From the NCBI RefSeq assembly GCF_963583255.1, contig NC_084817.1:19573989-19637988 (forward strand): a DNA stretch of 64,000 nt, in the 5' to 3' direction. A model generated the notes under the pieces. The model searched no databases. It saw nothing but the letters and a program-made list of their open reading frames with translations, and was not told where the DNA came from. The position numbers were made by a program, and so were the translations under genes. The stretch is from Pyrus communis. Lineage: Eukaryota > Streptophyta > Magnoliopsida > Rosales > Rosaceae. This document shows, piece by piece, positions 11,278-21,742 of the stretch (within the stretch, counting starts at the first letter, position 1; the number at the start of each line of letters is the position of its first letter).

Positions 11278-13085
11278 ATTTGGAACAAATAAGAGAGGGG
11301 GTTTTGATTTTGGACGAATTTAAAAGAAGACAAGTGACTTAAAACTTTAAAACAGATTTTGGACGAAAATAAGAAAAACTAATGGATGATGGGATAGCCA
11401 AGGGATACTTCTCCACACATGATACTTTCTAACATAAATTGATTTCCAGTTGCTTTTCCGATAAACCATGAACCTCAACACCCCAGATTAACCGTGACAT
11501 CACTAATTAACCCTCAGATTTCCCTTAAGTTAGTGGATTGGATGACATCATACGACAACCCAAAGCATTCTTCAAAAAGTCCCCTACATGACATCATAAT
11601 AGAGATACGGTTAAAGATCATTACGTTCAATGGAAACCATAAGTATTGACAAAGCACTTGTAACTATGACATCATGATACGCATGCTAGGAATTTACTTA
11701 ACATGATTGTGAAAACAACCTTAACTACTTGTGAATATAAGTTTGTGACGATTATGTGAAACACCCTTATATTCTAGCCCCAAATTCAAGCATGCAAATT
11801 AAGTAGGCCTCCCTAATAAACATACAAGAATAAGTTATCCATCAAACGGTTAAGTAAATTGCATTCGCAATTTATGAAATCACAACTGGAATTAATCAAA
11901 TCATATTATAATTGTAATCATGGTTTCAAAGCATCCCTAGGCTAAAACGAGTTTAGCCTTTCATGTTCATGACAAAACAAAGCAATATAGATTTAAACAT
12001 TGAAAATAAAAGATAGATTACACCTAGACACGTCCAACACTCCAACTTGAATGTACAAACGCCCAAGGCTTGGTCTTCCTTCTCCTTCTCCTTGCTAGGT
12101 CACGGCACAAAGGTCTATGGTGAGTTTGTGGACGACTTTCTGGATTTTGGATGGTTTTAGGTATATATGGAGGTGCGGCAAGGGGTTATGGTGGTGTATG
12201 GAGGTTGGGATGGATGTATGGAAGTAGGGGAATGATGGATGGGTGGTTGCAAGGTCACGGCAAGGGTTGATTTCTGAAGGGATGTATGAATGTTGTGTGA
12301 AGGGATGGTCCTCATTAAATGGCACGGCAAGGCTGTTTATATAGGCTAGTTTTGGCACACTTAGTGTAGGAAAAGGATTGCCTAATCCCATTGGAAAAAG
12401 GTTAACTCAAGGCAGAAATTAAGTGGGATTTGGAATAGGGAATTCAGCTAGGATTTAGGGATTCTAGAAGTATATGTGCGGCAAGGGCTTTAGGGATAAG
12501 ATAAGGCTTCTAAAAAGAAGGGCTTATAACAGATTCCTAATCCTAAAGGGATATGAACATGTGATATGAGAGTAGGATAAGGTTTTCAATTCCTAAACCT
12601 ACTAGGAGTGGTGTATATGCGGCATACAAAGGAATGAGGGTCTAGAACCTGTTCTAAGTGTTTAGATATATATCTAATCCCCCCTAAATAGCTAAGTTTA
12701 AGTCCCCACCTGATTTGGATAGGAAAGAATAGGATAATGTTTAGAGATAGGATAGGATAAGGTTTGGATAAGATAAGGTTTGGATAAAATCCCTTGTTTC
12801 TTGCTTCTTCCTTATCTTCATTGGAATAGAACTTCTTCCACCAGATTTGTAGCCTTTCCTAGCTCTTCTAGTCTTCAATTTCGTCCATCCTCATTGCTAC
12901 ATGATTAAGCTATCCAATCCATGCCCAAAAATGCTCCAAATAGCCTCAAAATGCACTTTCTTGCTCCTTTTGCCATTAGGACCTAAAAACACACGAAAAT
13001 ACTTTAAAAGACTGAAATACATAGTAATTAACTCACTAAGTGTAAGGAAACAACACAACTAAGTAGCATAAATATGCTCCTATCA

Positions 13086-13951
13086 TGGTGATGTACCAAG
13101 AATTCCAGAAGCAGGATTTGACTGAAAATTTTTGTTGTTGCCAAATTTCGAATTGAAATTTGAATTGAACTGATTTCTGCCTGTGTTGCAGTTGTTGAAA
13201 GACTTGTATGCATTAGAGTTGGGACTAACATGGTTGCCACCAGAGTTGGAAAAAGATTGATTCTTGGAAGTAAAACCATTGTTTTGTGCCATGAATGCAA
13301 ATAACACATGTGATTTAGTTACATTTTCAAGCAAAGTTTCTTTAGCAAGTAGTTGACATCGAAAATCTTTCAATGATATAACAGTTTCACGACCCTTAAT
13401 CACATATCTTATTGTATTGAAGTCAGCATGCAAACTATTTAGTGTAAGAATCACAATATCATCATCCTCAAAGAATACACCAGCAGCAGTCAAGAAATTT
13501 CTTGCTTCTTTAATTTTCTACAAATATAGTGTGATGGAATCATTGCCCTTCTGTATAGTCTAAAGCTCGAATTTGAGTTGAAAATGCTTGTTCTTGTGAT
13601 TGTAGAGAACTATTCTTTAAGCTGAGTCCACAAATCTTTGGAACTGGTACTGCCAATTGCACAAGAAATTGCAACAGGAGACAAAGTTGCAGTGATTAAC
13701 TGCATTAATGCTTGATCATGCATCTTCCAAATCTTGTATTCATTTGATGGTACCCTTGTGGAGGAATCACCAGATAAGAGTGCAGAGTTATTAGAAGATT
13801 CTTGACTAAACTGGGCAGGACAGGGTGTTGAGCCATCAACAAACCGAATGATGCTATGACCTTCAAGAAGTAATTGCATCTGGAAATGCCAGGCCAAATA
13901 ATTCGTATCATCCAATTTCATGTTTACCAAGCTGGAAACAGATGAAATCAA
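13086..13951 (-). pseudogene. copia gag (UBN2/Retrotran-gag type), frameshifted
   Basis: Two open pieces, 13951-13610 and 13493-13086, give the N-terminal gag (LDDTNYLAWHFQMQLLLEGH) and the central gag (ILTLNSLHADFNTIRYVI, then VISLKDFRCQLLAKE) followed by an Asn/Gly/Ser-rich tail. A frameshift lies between 13493 and 13610. The frame ends at 13086, exactly where the LTR of the nested element begins. The zinc knuckle that should follow sits 10.9 kb away at 2181, which shows where the younger element landed. Confidence 0.85.
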
Positions 13952-14215
13952 TGAAGTGATTGGGGATTAGAGAATCTATAATTGAGAAGTTGTCAACATT
14001 GTTCCAGATTGCGACAAAATCATGAAGTAATCTTGACAGGGTACAAACCACAAACGCTTGGTGTGTACACTTTGTAGAATGCAAAATCAAAAGAAAAGGT
14101 GAAGACGAAGCATCCAAATTTACCAGAAAGAATCACAATATTACAGAGGAAACTTGAGATGTAGCAAAAGTAGATGAAACCAAGATCGAATAACCGTCAA
14201 GCTTCTATGTTTGTT

Positions 14216-14230
14216 CCGGCGATGATACCA
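14216..14230 (-). promoter_or_regulatory. copia primer-binding site (initiator tRNA-Met type)
   Basis: Directly after the LTR the minus strand reads TGGTATCATCGCCGG. The first eight bases match the usual TGGTATCAGAGC complement of plant initiator tRNA-Met; the remainder has drifted. Confidence 0.65.
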
Positions 14231-14477
14231 TGTAAACGAAGGATTTGGTAAGAACTATTATGTAGAAAGAGAAGAAGAAGATTGAGAGCGTTTAGAGAGA
14301 GAAGAAATCTTTGGAAAGGTATTGATCTTTCTTGTTAGTTACAACTATTTATGACAAGCTATATATAATAGCTACAGTAGCTTGCACTCTAAGCTACAAT
14401 CACAACAAACTTAACTAACTTCTTAATCTCTTGACACATGTCAATTCCATAGCCATAGGATCTTAATACTCCTAACA
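14231..14477 (-). repeat. 5' LTR of the copia element
   Basis: The minus strand reads TGTTAGGAG at 14477 and ends CGTTTACA at 14231, a 247-bp block with TG...CA ends and short inverted termini. It is followed directly by a primer-binding site. The flanking base block 14478-14482 (gtatt) is a candidate target duplication, but its partner is outside the window. Confidence 0.75.
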
Positions 14478-14532
14478 GTATTATCACCCTAAATATTTTA
14501 CTTAGGTGAAGACTAGTCAAAAGGAAAAATTC

Positions 14533-14745
14533 ATGGATTTGGATTCAGGATTCTCTTTGTAAGTCTCGTTCCTGATATTCTATCCATTCATCATACATTC
14601 TGCAGTCATAAATTATTTTGAATTTTTTATTTAAAATTAAACACAAATAGTACCTGATAAAAATTGGCCGCACGATGTACGATGAACGGATATGATGTGA
14701 AGAACCAATGAATCCTCATAAAGAGAATCCAAAGAGGATCTTCAT
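14533..14745. mobile_element. small foldback MITE
   Basis: ggattcaggattctctttg near 14541 pairs with the inverted aaagagaatccaaagagg near 14718-14735, giving roughly 25-bp inverted arms. No clear target duplication is visible. The superfamily cannot be set from this copy. Confidence 0.45.
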
Positions 14746-15126
14746 CCAAAATTCACCACAGACATAAAATATTAGGGTTTTTTATGAACAAAATTACGAC
14801 GAAAATCTCCTTAAATTTTCTAAAGAGAGCTACAATCAAATAACACTTAACATTATAAGAGGGAAACGTTGAAGACAAAATTTTAGTGTTTGTGATCCAA
14901 TGTTGACCCTTACTAGCAAGATTTTCTCATTTCTACACTAGGATATCAACCTAAATATTAGAGCTTGTTTAGGTGAGGACTAGTAGTCAAAAGCTAAATT
15001 ACAGAATATAGAATATTAGCTTTTTCGCCAACTAGAAGAAAAATATGTATACCAATAATTTCTTCCCATTTCTTTTCAATTTTTATAAAAGTATAAGGAT
15101 TAGTCTACAATACCTTTTAATAATAA

Positions 15127-15491
15127 GGTTTTTTAGCTAAAATGGTCCATGAGATTGGCATAACATTTCACTTTGGTCCTTGAGATTTGAAATCGAAAGA
15201 AGTAATCCTTAAGTTTGTCCACCATCAATCATTCTGGTCATTCCATGAAAAATCTCCATTAAATAACGATAAATGATAAAACTACTCTCATATTTTGTCA
15301 AATCATTTTGGCCAATTGTTTATTAAGTTGAGGGTATTTTGTCATTGTGGTCCTTATTTAACAGAATATTTCACAAAATGATCACAATGATTACTAGTGG
15401 ACAAACTCAGAGACAACCTCTATTGATTTCAAATCTCAGGGACCAAAGTGAGAAGCTATGCCAATCTCAAGACCATTTTGGCTAAAAAACC
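15127..15491. mobile_element. Mutator-like foldback MITE, 365 bp
   Basis: The ends ggttttttagctaaaatgg and ccattttggctaaaaaacc are parts of inverted arms of about 90 bp. A 9-bp duplication taataataa flanks it (15118-15126 and 15492-15500). The paralogous copy upstream of the PUP gene has the unoccupied site taataacaa at 24293-24301, which fixes both borders. The 9-bp duplication fits the Mutator superfamily. Confidence 0.88.
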
Positions 15492-15515
15492 TAATAATAA
15501 TAGGGTATCGGGACA

Positions 15516-15682
15516 TTTTTTTTTTGAACAAACAATGATATCCACACTAGTGGGTGGGGAAGTGGGTTAAGCCTCACAATGGTATAGCAATAATGTGGTT
15601 CAAATTTTCCTTTAACAAGAATCGAACCTAAAACCTCTCGCTTACAAGTAAAGAGGGATACCACTAGACCATAGTACTAAGT
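15516..15682 (-). mobile_element. tRNA-derived SINE
   Basis: On the minus strand the head has a Pol III A box (atggtctagtggta) and, about 40 bases later, a B box (ggttcgattc). A body of about 100 bases follows, ending in an A-tract (T-run 15516-15525 on the plus strand). The layout matches Au-type plant SINEs as I recall them. I could not identify the target duplication with confidence. Confidence 0.75.
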
Positions 15683-15764
15683 GAATTTGATTTTGATGTA
15701 ATGCAATCAAGGACGAACCTAGAGATCTGTATGGACTATGGATGGGTTCATCCTACATAAATAT

Positions 15765-16274
15765 CAATGTTCTAAAAGACGCTAGGCGTTAGTCGGGCGG
15801 CGGGCTGGGGCCTAGCGCCTAGGCAGATGAGGCAGATTTACCTGAATCTAATATATTTCGTGTAATAAGTGTCTGTTTATACTTAAAATATATAAAATTT
15901 CATCATAAACTACAAAATAAATAACATATATATTATGTAGTATTAGAACATAATGAAAACATGGAGAACAAGCATATAATGTATGTTCTTTTAAGTATTC
16001 AACAAGTCTCTTACAATTTACTAAAAAAAAAAAAATGCAAAATAAAAGTTATCTATTTTCTGTCTAAGTGAGATGCTATCTAGCCATGTGCCTAGGCAGG
16101 TTTGGGTGGGTTAGGCGGGTGCCTAGGCGGTCTAGCTGGGCGCCTCAACAAGTCTAGGCATTTTATTTTTTTTTCTTTTTTTTTCAAACACCTAGGTAGT
16201 AATTGGGCCATGGCCAGCCACCTAACACCTAGGCGAGTCCTAGGCGGCACTACGTGGGGATTTTTAGAACACTG
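15765..16274. mobile_element. hAT-type MITE, 510 bp
   Basis: The plus strand starts caatgttctaaaagacgc, and the inverse of the right end reads cagtgttctaaaaatccc. The arms are rich in ctaggcg repeats. Flanking 8-mers ataaatat and gtatatat agree at 6 of 8 positions, as expected for an old hAT target duplication. A 64-codon frame inside is not a gene. Confidence 0.75.
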
Positions 16275-17482
16275 GTATATATTAATCCCATTATAGGTTT
16301 TTCATACATGTTACAATACCACACGATGCGTTCTTATATTTTGAAAGCGTTACATGACAATTTCATAACCATTACCATCAAATACCTTTCTTTATAAAAA
16401 AAACCATGTTATCATTCATCCATTGATCATCCCATTTCTCACTTGATTCTTCATAAATTTCATGACAAAAAAATGCTCTTTCAACGATGATAGTAACAAC
16501 TGAAAGAGTTAATGTTGTTGTTGTGTCTATCACGTGGGTTTGCATATGCAATATGTATATTTTTTCCAAATAAAAAAAACATGGTGAGGGCAAAGGTGTC
16601 TCCATGGTTGAATGCACTTACGTACACGTATAATCTATATTATATCTACAATATAATTTGACGTTCACAATGTAAAGGTCAATTTTGTTATAGTAATATC
16701 AATATCATTATGTGTAATTAATTATGCTATTACGATGCTGTGTAACTTTTGTAATTCACACGTTTAATCTGATATAACACTATTGTACGTTACTGCAAAT
16801 AGATCATAAGTGAACTACGATCAGAATTTTAAGAATTAATTCCTTATATCGTCTCAATTGCTCACACTTCTAGTAAATAAAGGCTGGAAACCAAGATTGA
16901 CCTTTATTTCCCAAGAAAATTAGAAACGTCCACATTTTCATGATCCCAAATTAATGAGTCAAATACAAAATCTCTCTTTAACTTTGATAGTTAAAATTGA
17001 GTAATGCAAATTACACAAATGAGAACCAATTTTCAATACGACTGTTAAAGATGTATAATTATGCCATTGACTATTCAATAATCTTGTGGTAATATAAAAA
17101 TATTGTTGTATTAAAAAAATTAAATAAAAATAATAATAATCGTACGCCTCATGATGATGGCCACCTCCACTACCCTTGGTGTAAACGTTGCTAGACGCCT
17201 TCCTTTTGTCACACTCTCTGTGTCACTACCCCTGGCATATTTGCTCATTGTTACTCTATTTTAAATGCAACTATGTCGATGTGTATAAAATCAAAACACT
17301 TCGTCTAACTCTTTCTTTTGTCGCAACCATCTACAATATATATAGATTACTCTAACTCTTTCTTTTGTCGCAACTATCTACGTTGTTATTTCACTACAAA
17401 GACAAACTAGCTAGCCGTTTGGTCTCCTAGATAGCTGTAATAGTCAATATCTTTATAAAAACGTACCCATCATTATATTATC

Positions 17483-18553
17483 GGGTAAAGTACAAAAGAC
17501 TACCTCAACTATTGGTGTCATGACACTTTCATACCTCATCTTTTAAAATTGACAATGTCATACCTTATCTTTAGAATTTGGTCCAATATTATACCTTCCG
17601 TTACTTGACCGTTTACTTTTCAGTTAAATGCTGACGTGACTTGATTCAGAGCTCACTTTCTATTAAAAAATCATTAAAATATTATTAAAATAATAATAAT
17701 AATAATAAAAAAAAGCAACCCTCAGTTCGTCCCTCTCCCTCCCTCCCCCTCCTCTCTCTTCTTCCAATCTTCATCTTCTTCCCCCCACTTGCAACCCCCC
17801 AAAAAAAAAAAAAATTCCAATTTGTCTTCCCCCCACACCCAACCTCAGTGGAGGATGGGTGCGGAAGAGGATGTGGAGAATGGATGTGGTGGATTTGGGG
17901 TTGGCAGGGGGTTGAGTTTGGGAGGGGGCACGAACTGGGTTCGCTTTGGATTTGTTTTTTTTTTCTTTTTCTTCCCCTTCTCCTTCTTCTTTTTCTTTCT
18001 GGGTTGCGCCCGGGGGGCGGGGGGGGGGGGGGGGGGGGGGGGATGTGGACGAACTGGGTTGGGTTGGGTTTTTTTTCCTTCTTCTTTCTGGGTTGCAGGG
18101 GGGCGAACGGGGTTGGGTTGGATTTTTTATTTTTTATTTTTTATTTTTTCTTCCTTTTCTTCTTCTTCCTCCTTCTTCTCCTTTTTTTTTCCTCTTATTC
18201 TTCTTCCTCTTTCTTCTTCTTCTGCGGGGGGATGGGGAGAGAGTTTTTTTTTGGGGGGGGGGGAGAAGGGACGAACGAGGGATTTTTTTTAATTTTTTTT
18301 CTTTTCTTTATTATTTTTAAAAAATATTAAATAATTTTTTTTAGTTTTAGTTACTATTTTATTAATTTTTTAATAGAAAGTGGGTTCCGAATCAAGCCAC
18401 ATCAGCATTTAACTGAAAAGTAAACGGCCAAGTAACGGAAGGTATAACATTGGACCAAATTCTAAAGATGAGGTATGACATTGTCAATTTTAAAAGATGA
18501 GGTATGAAAGTGTCGTGACACCAATAATTGAAGTAGTTTTTTGTAATTTACCC
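17483..18553. mobile_element. Mutator-like foldback element, 1071 bp, with low-complexity core
   Basis: Inverted arms of about 200 bp: 17483-17690 pairs with 18345-18553, with ends gggtaaagtac and gtaatttaccc. Flanking 9-mers tatattatc and tatattatt differ at one base. The core (about 17700-18340) is pyrimidine-rich and then purine-rich, with a G-run at about 18018-18042 and long T-runs. Open frames over the core are compositional artefacts. No transposase is present. Confidence 0.8.
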
Positions 18554-18562
18554 TATATTATT

Positions 18563-19229
18563 TTTGTAAGCCTCGTTTCTACATTAGACTCCAATATTAC
18601 CAATCCAAACTTACTTAGGTGAGTACTGATCAAATAGCAAAGTTCACCAAAGACAAATTAAATTAAATATTTGGGGTTTTTTTGTTTTTTTGAACAAAAT
18701 TACAATGAAAATCTCCTTAAGATTTCTAAGGAGAGCTACAATCAACGTACACTCAACAATATCAAAGGGAAGTTTTGAAGACAAATTTCTAGTGTTTGTC
18801 AAAGTCTTTATTATTCTTTTATTTTCTCATTAGTGAAAATCTTTAGTATATTTTTCAAGTTATGAATATGGTTTGTTAAAATTTCAAAGAGACGAGGTTC
18901 ACATCGATATTGTTCTTAACTTACTTAATTACATGTGCAATCCAATATGTGTGTAGTTTCTTCACAGATTCACAACCAGTGATGCAATTAGAAGTGAAAA
19001 CACTTGATACAAGTTGTAAATTTTGTTTTGAAGTCCCCATTATAAAATGTTTGAATTGTTGGGTGGATGTGTTGTTTTTGTTGTTATATTGTCCGCAAGT
19101 TTTAGGAAATGTTATAGTTTTAGGGGAGGTTCTGCCAAATTTTCGATAGAAAATAGAATTTGTCTAATGTTTACTTTGTTTATTTGGTAGTTCAAAAATA
19201 AAATAAAATAAATAAAAAAAAAAAAACCC
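18563..19229. other. duplicated flank, no gene
   Basis: 18590-18810 is a diverged copy of 14940-14960 plus 14770-14890: both contain the aaaatctccttaa…gagagctacaatc block. The remainder to 19229 shows no motif that I recognise. A 79-codon frame at 18910-19149 has no recognisable domain. Confidence 0.55.
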
Positions 19230-21144
19230 AAGAGCCCATTCAGACTTCTAAAGATGTCATAGACCACTCGCACCACCACCATTACGTGGGATCCTCGACA
19301 TCGTGTGGCTGCAACAAAGGAGTAGCACAGTGCATTGGGCAGCGACATTGGCTCGATTATTAGGAATCATTGCCCCCTCCTGTGGGAGTCATGGAAAGCT
19401 GTCCCACCTGAAGTCAAAGAAGTCATTCTTCATGAATTATCGGCGAGTATTTTAAACCTCAAATACTAATTTTTATTAAAGTATACAAATATAAAAAAAT
19501 TTAACTACTATTTATTTGTTGAGTTTTGCAGCATCATTATGAGCTCACGAACCTCGATGCCAATCAAAACCAGTACATCAACGAGCTTTGCGCCAGTAGG
19601 TTCACTCAATGGAAGAGCGAACTCCACAAGCATTATGAGAAATATGATGGTCCGCTAGGATGAATGGGAGTGGCTCTATGACTATTTTTAATACGAGAAA
19701 CACCTCATAAGTGTAATATATATTTCAATAATATTTAATCAAAATTTTTTATATTTTTTAATAATATTTTAATATTTTCATTAATTTTTTATAAATATCT
19801 AAACTAATATATTTTATTTTAATTTAGCAGAAAAAAGTGAAGGCAAACTAGATCAATCGGTCGAAGAAGAAACTTCTTCACTGCTCTGGCTCACGATGCT
19901 TCTCTTATAGGTTGGAGGAGCGACGTAAGGTAACCGTATATTTATTTTAAGTTTTGATTTTTTTACTCTTTATTACACAATTGCTAATCTATGTGTTAAT
20001 ATTTTTTTTTTATTTAAAGGGTCAAAGTTTCCTGAGATTGACATGTTCAATGAGGTGTACATTCAGCTCGAGGATGAGCTGACGGAGCAACTTCATGTAA
20101 GTTATTTCAATTTTTTAATATTCAATTAGTATTAATATTAATTACATGTATATTAAAATTAATTTGTTTGTTTTCATTTTTCTAGTCCACCATGGTGGAG
20201 AAAGGCCAGACCGTTCTAGAGGAGGTGGTTTCCCAACTTCCCCTAAAGACACTGATTGATGAGGTGTTTCCCCCTAAGGAGGCGAGTTTTCAGATAATCA
20301 CGGACACACTCGATCAGACCCTTAGTCGTAGGCAGGAGAATGTTCACCGGGGGCTTGGGAAAGCCCACCTTCAGCACCCGTCTGCCTTATCCTCCAGGCA
20401 GAGAACAGAAGAAGTCGAATCACTGACATCTGAAGTGGCAGACCTAAAGGAGTAGATTGCCACCTAGCAGTCTCAGCTTGCGGCCCAAAGCAGTTTGATG
20501 AACCAAATTCGTCTCGCCCTTCAAATCTCTAACATTCGGTTCTCTGATGTTGAACCACCTCCAACTCCCCCGCCGCAGCAGCTACGACCTCCCAGCTCCC
20601 CCAACGCAGCAGCAACACCATCAGCAGGCGATTGTGACGTAGACAACTACATATTCTAGTTTTTTTAAAAAAAATTTTAAATTTTAAAATATTTCTTTTC
20701 GTTGTATGTACACTTTCAATAATTTTTTAATTCAATATTCTTCTTTACATTTTCTGTTTTTAATTTCATTAAATTAATTTATACATAAAACAATATTATC
20801 AACATTTAAAAGGAAATAATAAATAATAAACAAAAAAATAAAAATTATTTTAAAAAATTAATTTTAAATCATACTGATATGCCTTATTTCCGTCGCATAA
20901 GGTTCTAGAGGTCAAACCCTATTTTTGTCGCTCGAAGTATCATGTGCAACAACCACCAATTTCGTCGCACAACATTCATTTCGCACGACGAAGCACTTTC
21001 CTCCATCACGCAATGTCTGACGTCATCAGCTTTGCACAACAAAATTTGCCGACATCCTCTTCGCTGTCCAATATTTCCAGCAACCGTATTTGCCTTTGCG
21101 CGACGGTTGTCCTTTCGTCGCCCAAGCAATTATGCTTAGTAGTG
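19230..21144 (+). mobile_element. CACTA (En/Spm-like) transposon, 5' end missing
   Basis: The right end is …gcttagtagtg at 21144; inverted it reads CACTACTAAGC, the CACTA terminus. The last 260 bases are dense in short subterminal GTCGC-containing motifs, typical of CACTA ends. After it comes aatacaacaag, while the paralogue has aatacgacaag at 24704, so the insertion point sits in PUP copy B. The body holds exons of a plant transposase_24-type protein. No CACTA left end was found upstream, so the left part is lost or replaced. Confidence 0.75.
19270..20655 (+). pseudogene. plant transposase (Transposase_24, Ptta/En/Spm type) remnant
   Basis: Five exon-like blocks in order: about 19273-19443 (DPRHRVAATKE, then SIIRNHCPLLWESWKAVP), 19531-19655 (HHYELTNLDAN, TQWKSELHKHYEKYDGP), 19830-19930 (a basic Ser/Arg block), 20022-20096 (SKFPEIDMFNEVYIQLEDEL) and 20186-20455 (VEKGQTVLEEVVSQLP, ending in a coiled-coil-like tail). 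The blocks match the family layout that I know. In-frame stops occur after DPRHRVAATKE (TAG), after the YDGPLG block (TGA) and at 20453-20455 (TAG). Introns have plausible gt/ag ends. These stops show a dead copy; it would have supplied DNA binding or cutting for CACTA movement. Confidence 0.7.
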
Positions 21145-21149
21145 AATAC

Positions 21150-21742
21150 AACAAGTTAAAGATGTCTATGTATACCATTAACTATTGAATAATCTTACGC
21201 GTCTTGATTGGCACCTCCACTACTCTTGATGTAAATGTTGCTCGACGCCCTTTCTTTTGTCACACCCTCGGCGTCGCTATCTATTGCTCCATTATTTCAC
21301 TCTGACACAGCTAGTTCATTTCTTGCTCTCTCCTGCCCTACAACACTTAACGTAACAACGAAACACATATTCATTATCGGGCCGGTCCTGTGATTTCAGC
21401 ATCTGTGTGAAGACCTCACGTGGATGCAAATGGAAACCGATCATGTTGAAAAACGTAACGCTACCATGAAAAAGCTCATTCTCATTATAAGCTGCATACT
21501 TTTATCTATAGGCACATGTGAAGGTCCATTGGTTATGCACCTCTACTTCATCCATGGAGGCAAACGTGTGTGGCTTTTGAGCTGGCTTGAAACTGGCAAC
21601 TGGCTGATCATCTTCATCCTCTTAGTCATGGCTTATTACCACTACTGCAAGACTGAAGGCTTATTAACAAAAACATTTTCATGAAGCTCCCACTCTTTAT
21701 AGCTTCTACCATCAACGACATCCTCACCGCCCTGGATGATGA
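21150..21742 (+). pseudogene. purine permease, truncated copy B
   Basis: The promoter (21150-21420) and first exon start (21424 or 21430) closely match the intact gene at 24720-25210. The coding part keeps the first two transmembrane segments ([17 protein letters not shown], then [17 protein letters not shown]). A one-base deletion near 21673 shifts the frame (acaaaaacatttt against acaaaaatcatctt). Similarity ends abruptly at about 21742 (ctggatga), before the fourth membrane segment. Neither the rest of exon 1 nor exon 2 is found downstream. The CACTA fragment lies immediately upstream. No product is expected. Confidence 0.85.

Larger units (their letters stand above)
2182..13085 (-). mobile_element. 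non-autonomous Ty3/gypsy-like (Tat/Athila-type) retrotransposon nested in the copia gag
   Basis: On the minus strand: 5' LTR (13085-8356, itself interrupted), tRNA-Asp-type primer site (8349-8332), gag-like ORF (8179-6785), non-coding spacer, polypurine tract (4850-4836), 3' LTR (4835-2708). There is no reverse transcriptase, RNase H or integrase, so it must borrow enzymes from an autonomous relative. The LTRs start TGATAGGAGCATATT and end TTTCGCATCA. By eye the two LTRs differ at only three bases in about 2.1 kb (4273/12523, 4276/12526 and 4409/12659, approximately), so the insertion is young. Beyond the 3' LTR lies an extra primer site and gag head (2707-2182), which is not part of a normal element. 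Confidence 0.9.
8356..13085 (-). repeat. 5' LTR of the nested gypsy-like element, split by a solo LTR
   Basis: The LTR consists of 8356-8680 and 11283-13085. The interruption (8681-11277) is flanked by the duplicated bases atttg at 8676-8680 and 11278-11282; the intact LTR has atttg once, at 3028-3032. Removing the insertion restores a 2128-bp LTR that aligns end to end with the other one. The outer edge abuts copia gag at 13086. The TATA box corresponds to 12336-12343. Confidence 0.9.
1..14477 (-). mobile_element. Ty1/copia LTR retrotransposon, degraded, interrupted by a nested element
   Basis: Read on the minus strand the parts come in copia order: LTR (14231-14477), primer site, gag (13951-13086), then after an interruption (13085-2182) the zinc knuckle, protease, GAG-pre-integrase, integrase and the start of the reverse transcriptase at the window edge. 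The RT start near 1-110 reads like the family's WY/WxxAM-type opening. The rest of RT, RNase H and the other LTR lie outside the window. Frameshifts and altered catalytic residues show that the copy is dead. The split falls just before the zinc knuckle, and the copia reading resumes on the other side. Confidence 0.9.
14930..17330 (+). repeat. duplicated PUP upstream region, copy A (no coding exon)
   Basis: Blocks here align with the 5' region of the intact purine permease gene: 15030-15126 with about 24185-24301, 16660-16720 with 24300-24360, 16850-17090 with 24500-24745, and 17150-17235 with 24760-24830. The alignment is broken here by a Mutator-like MITE, a SINE and a hAT MITE. Past about 17240 the similarity fades and no PUP exon follows. 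I read it as a promoter-only remnant of a tandem duplication. Confidence 0.75.

Noticed and set aside
15630..15682. tRNA gene on the minus strand
   Set aside because: A and B boxes are present, but no cloverleaf or acceptor stem follows. The unit continues into a SINE body with an A-tract.
17789..18330. three overlapping plus-strand open frames
   Set aside because: They consist of Phe, Gly, Ser and Leu runs from homopolymers in the core of a foldback element.
20905..21159. open frames on both strands
   Set aside because: They overlie subterminal repeats of the CACTA element.
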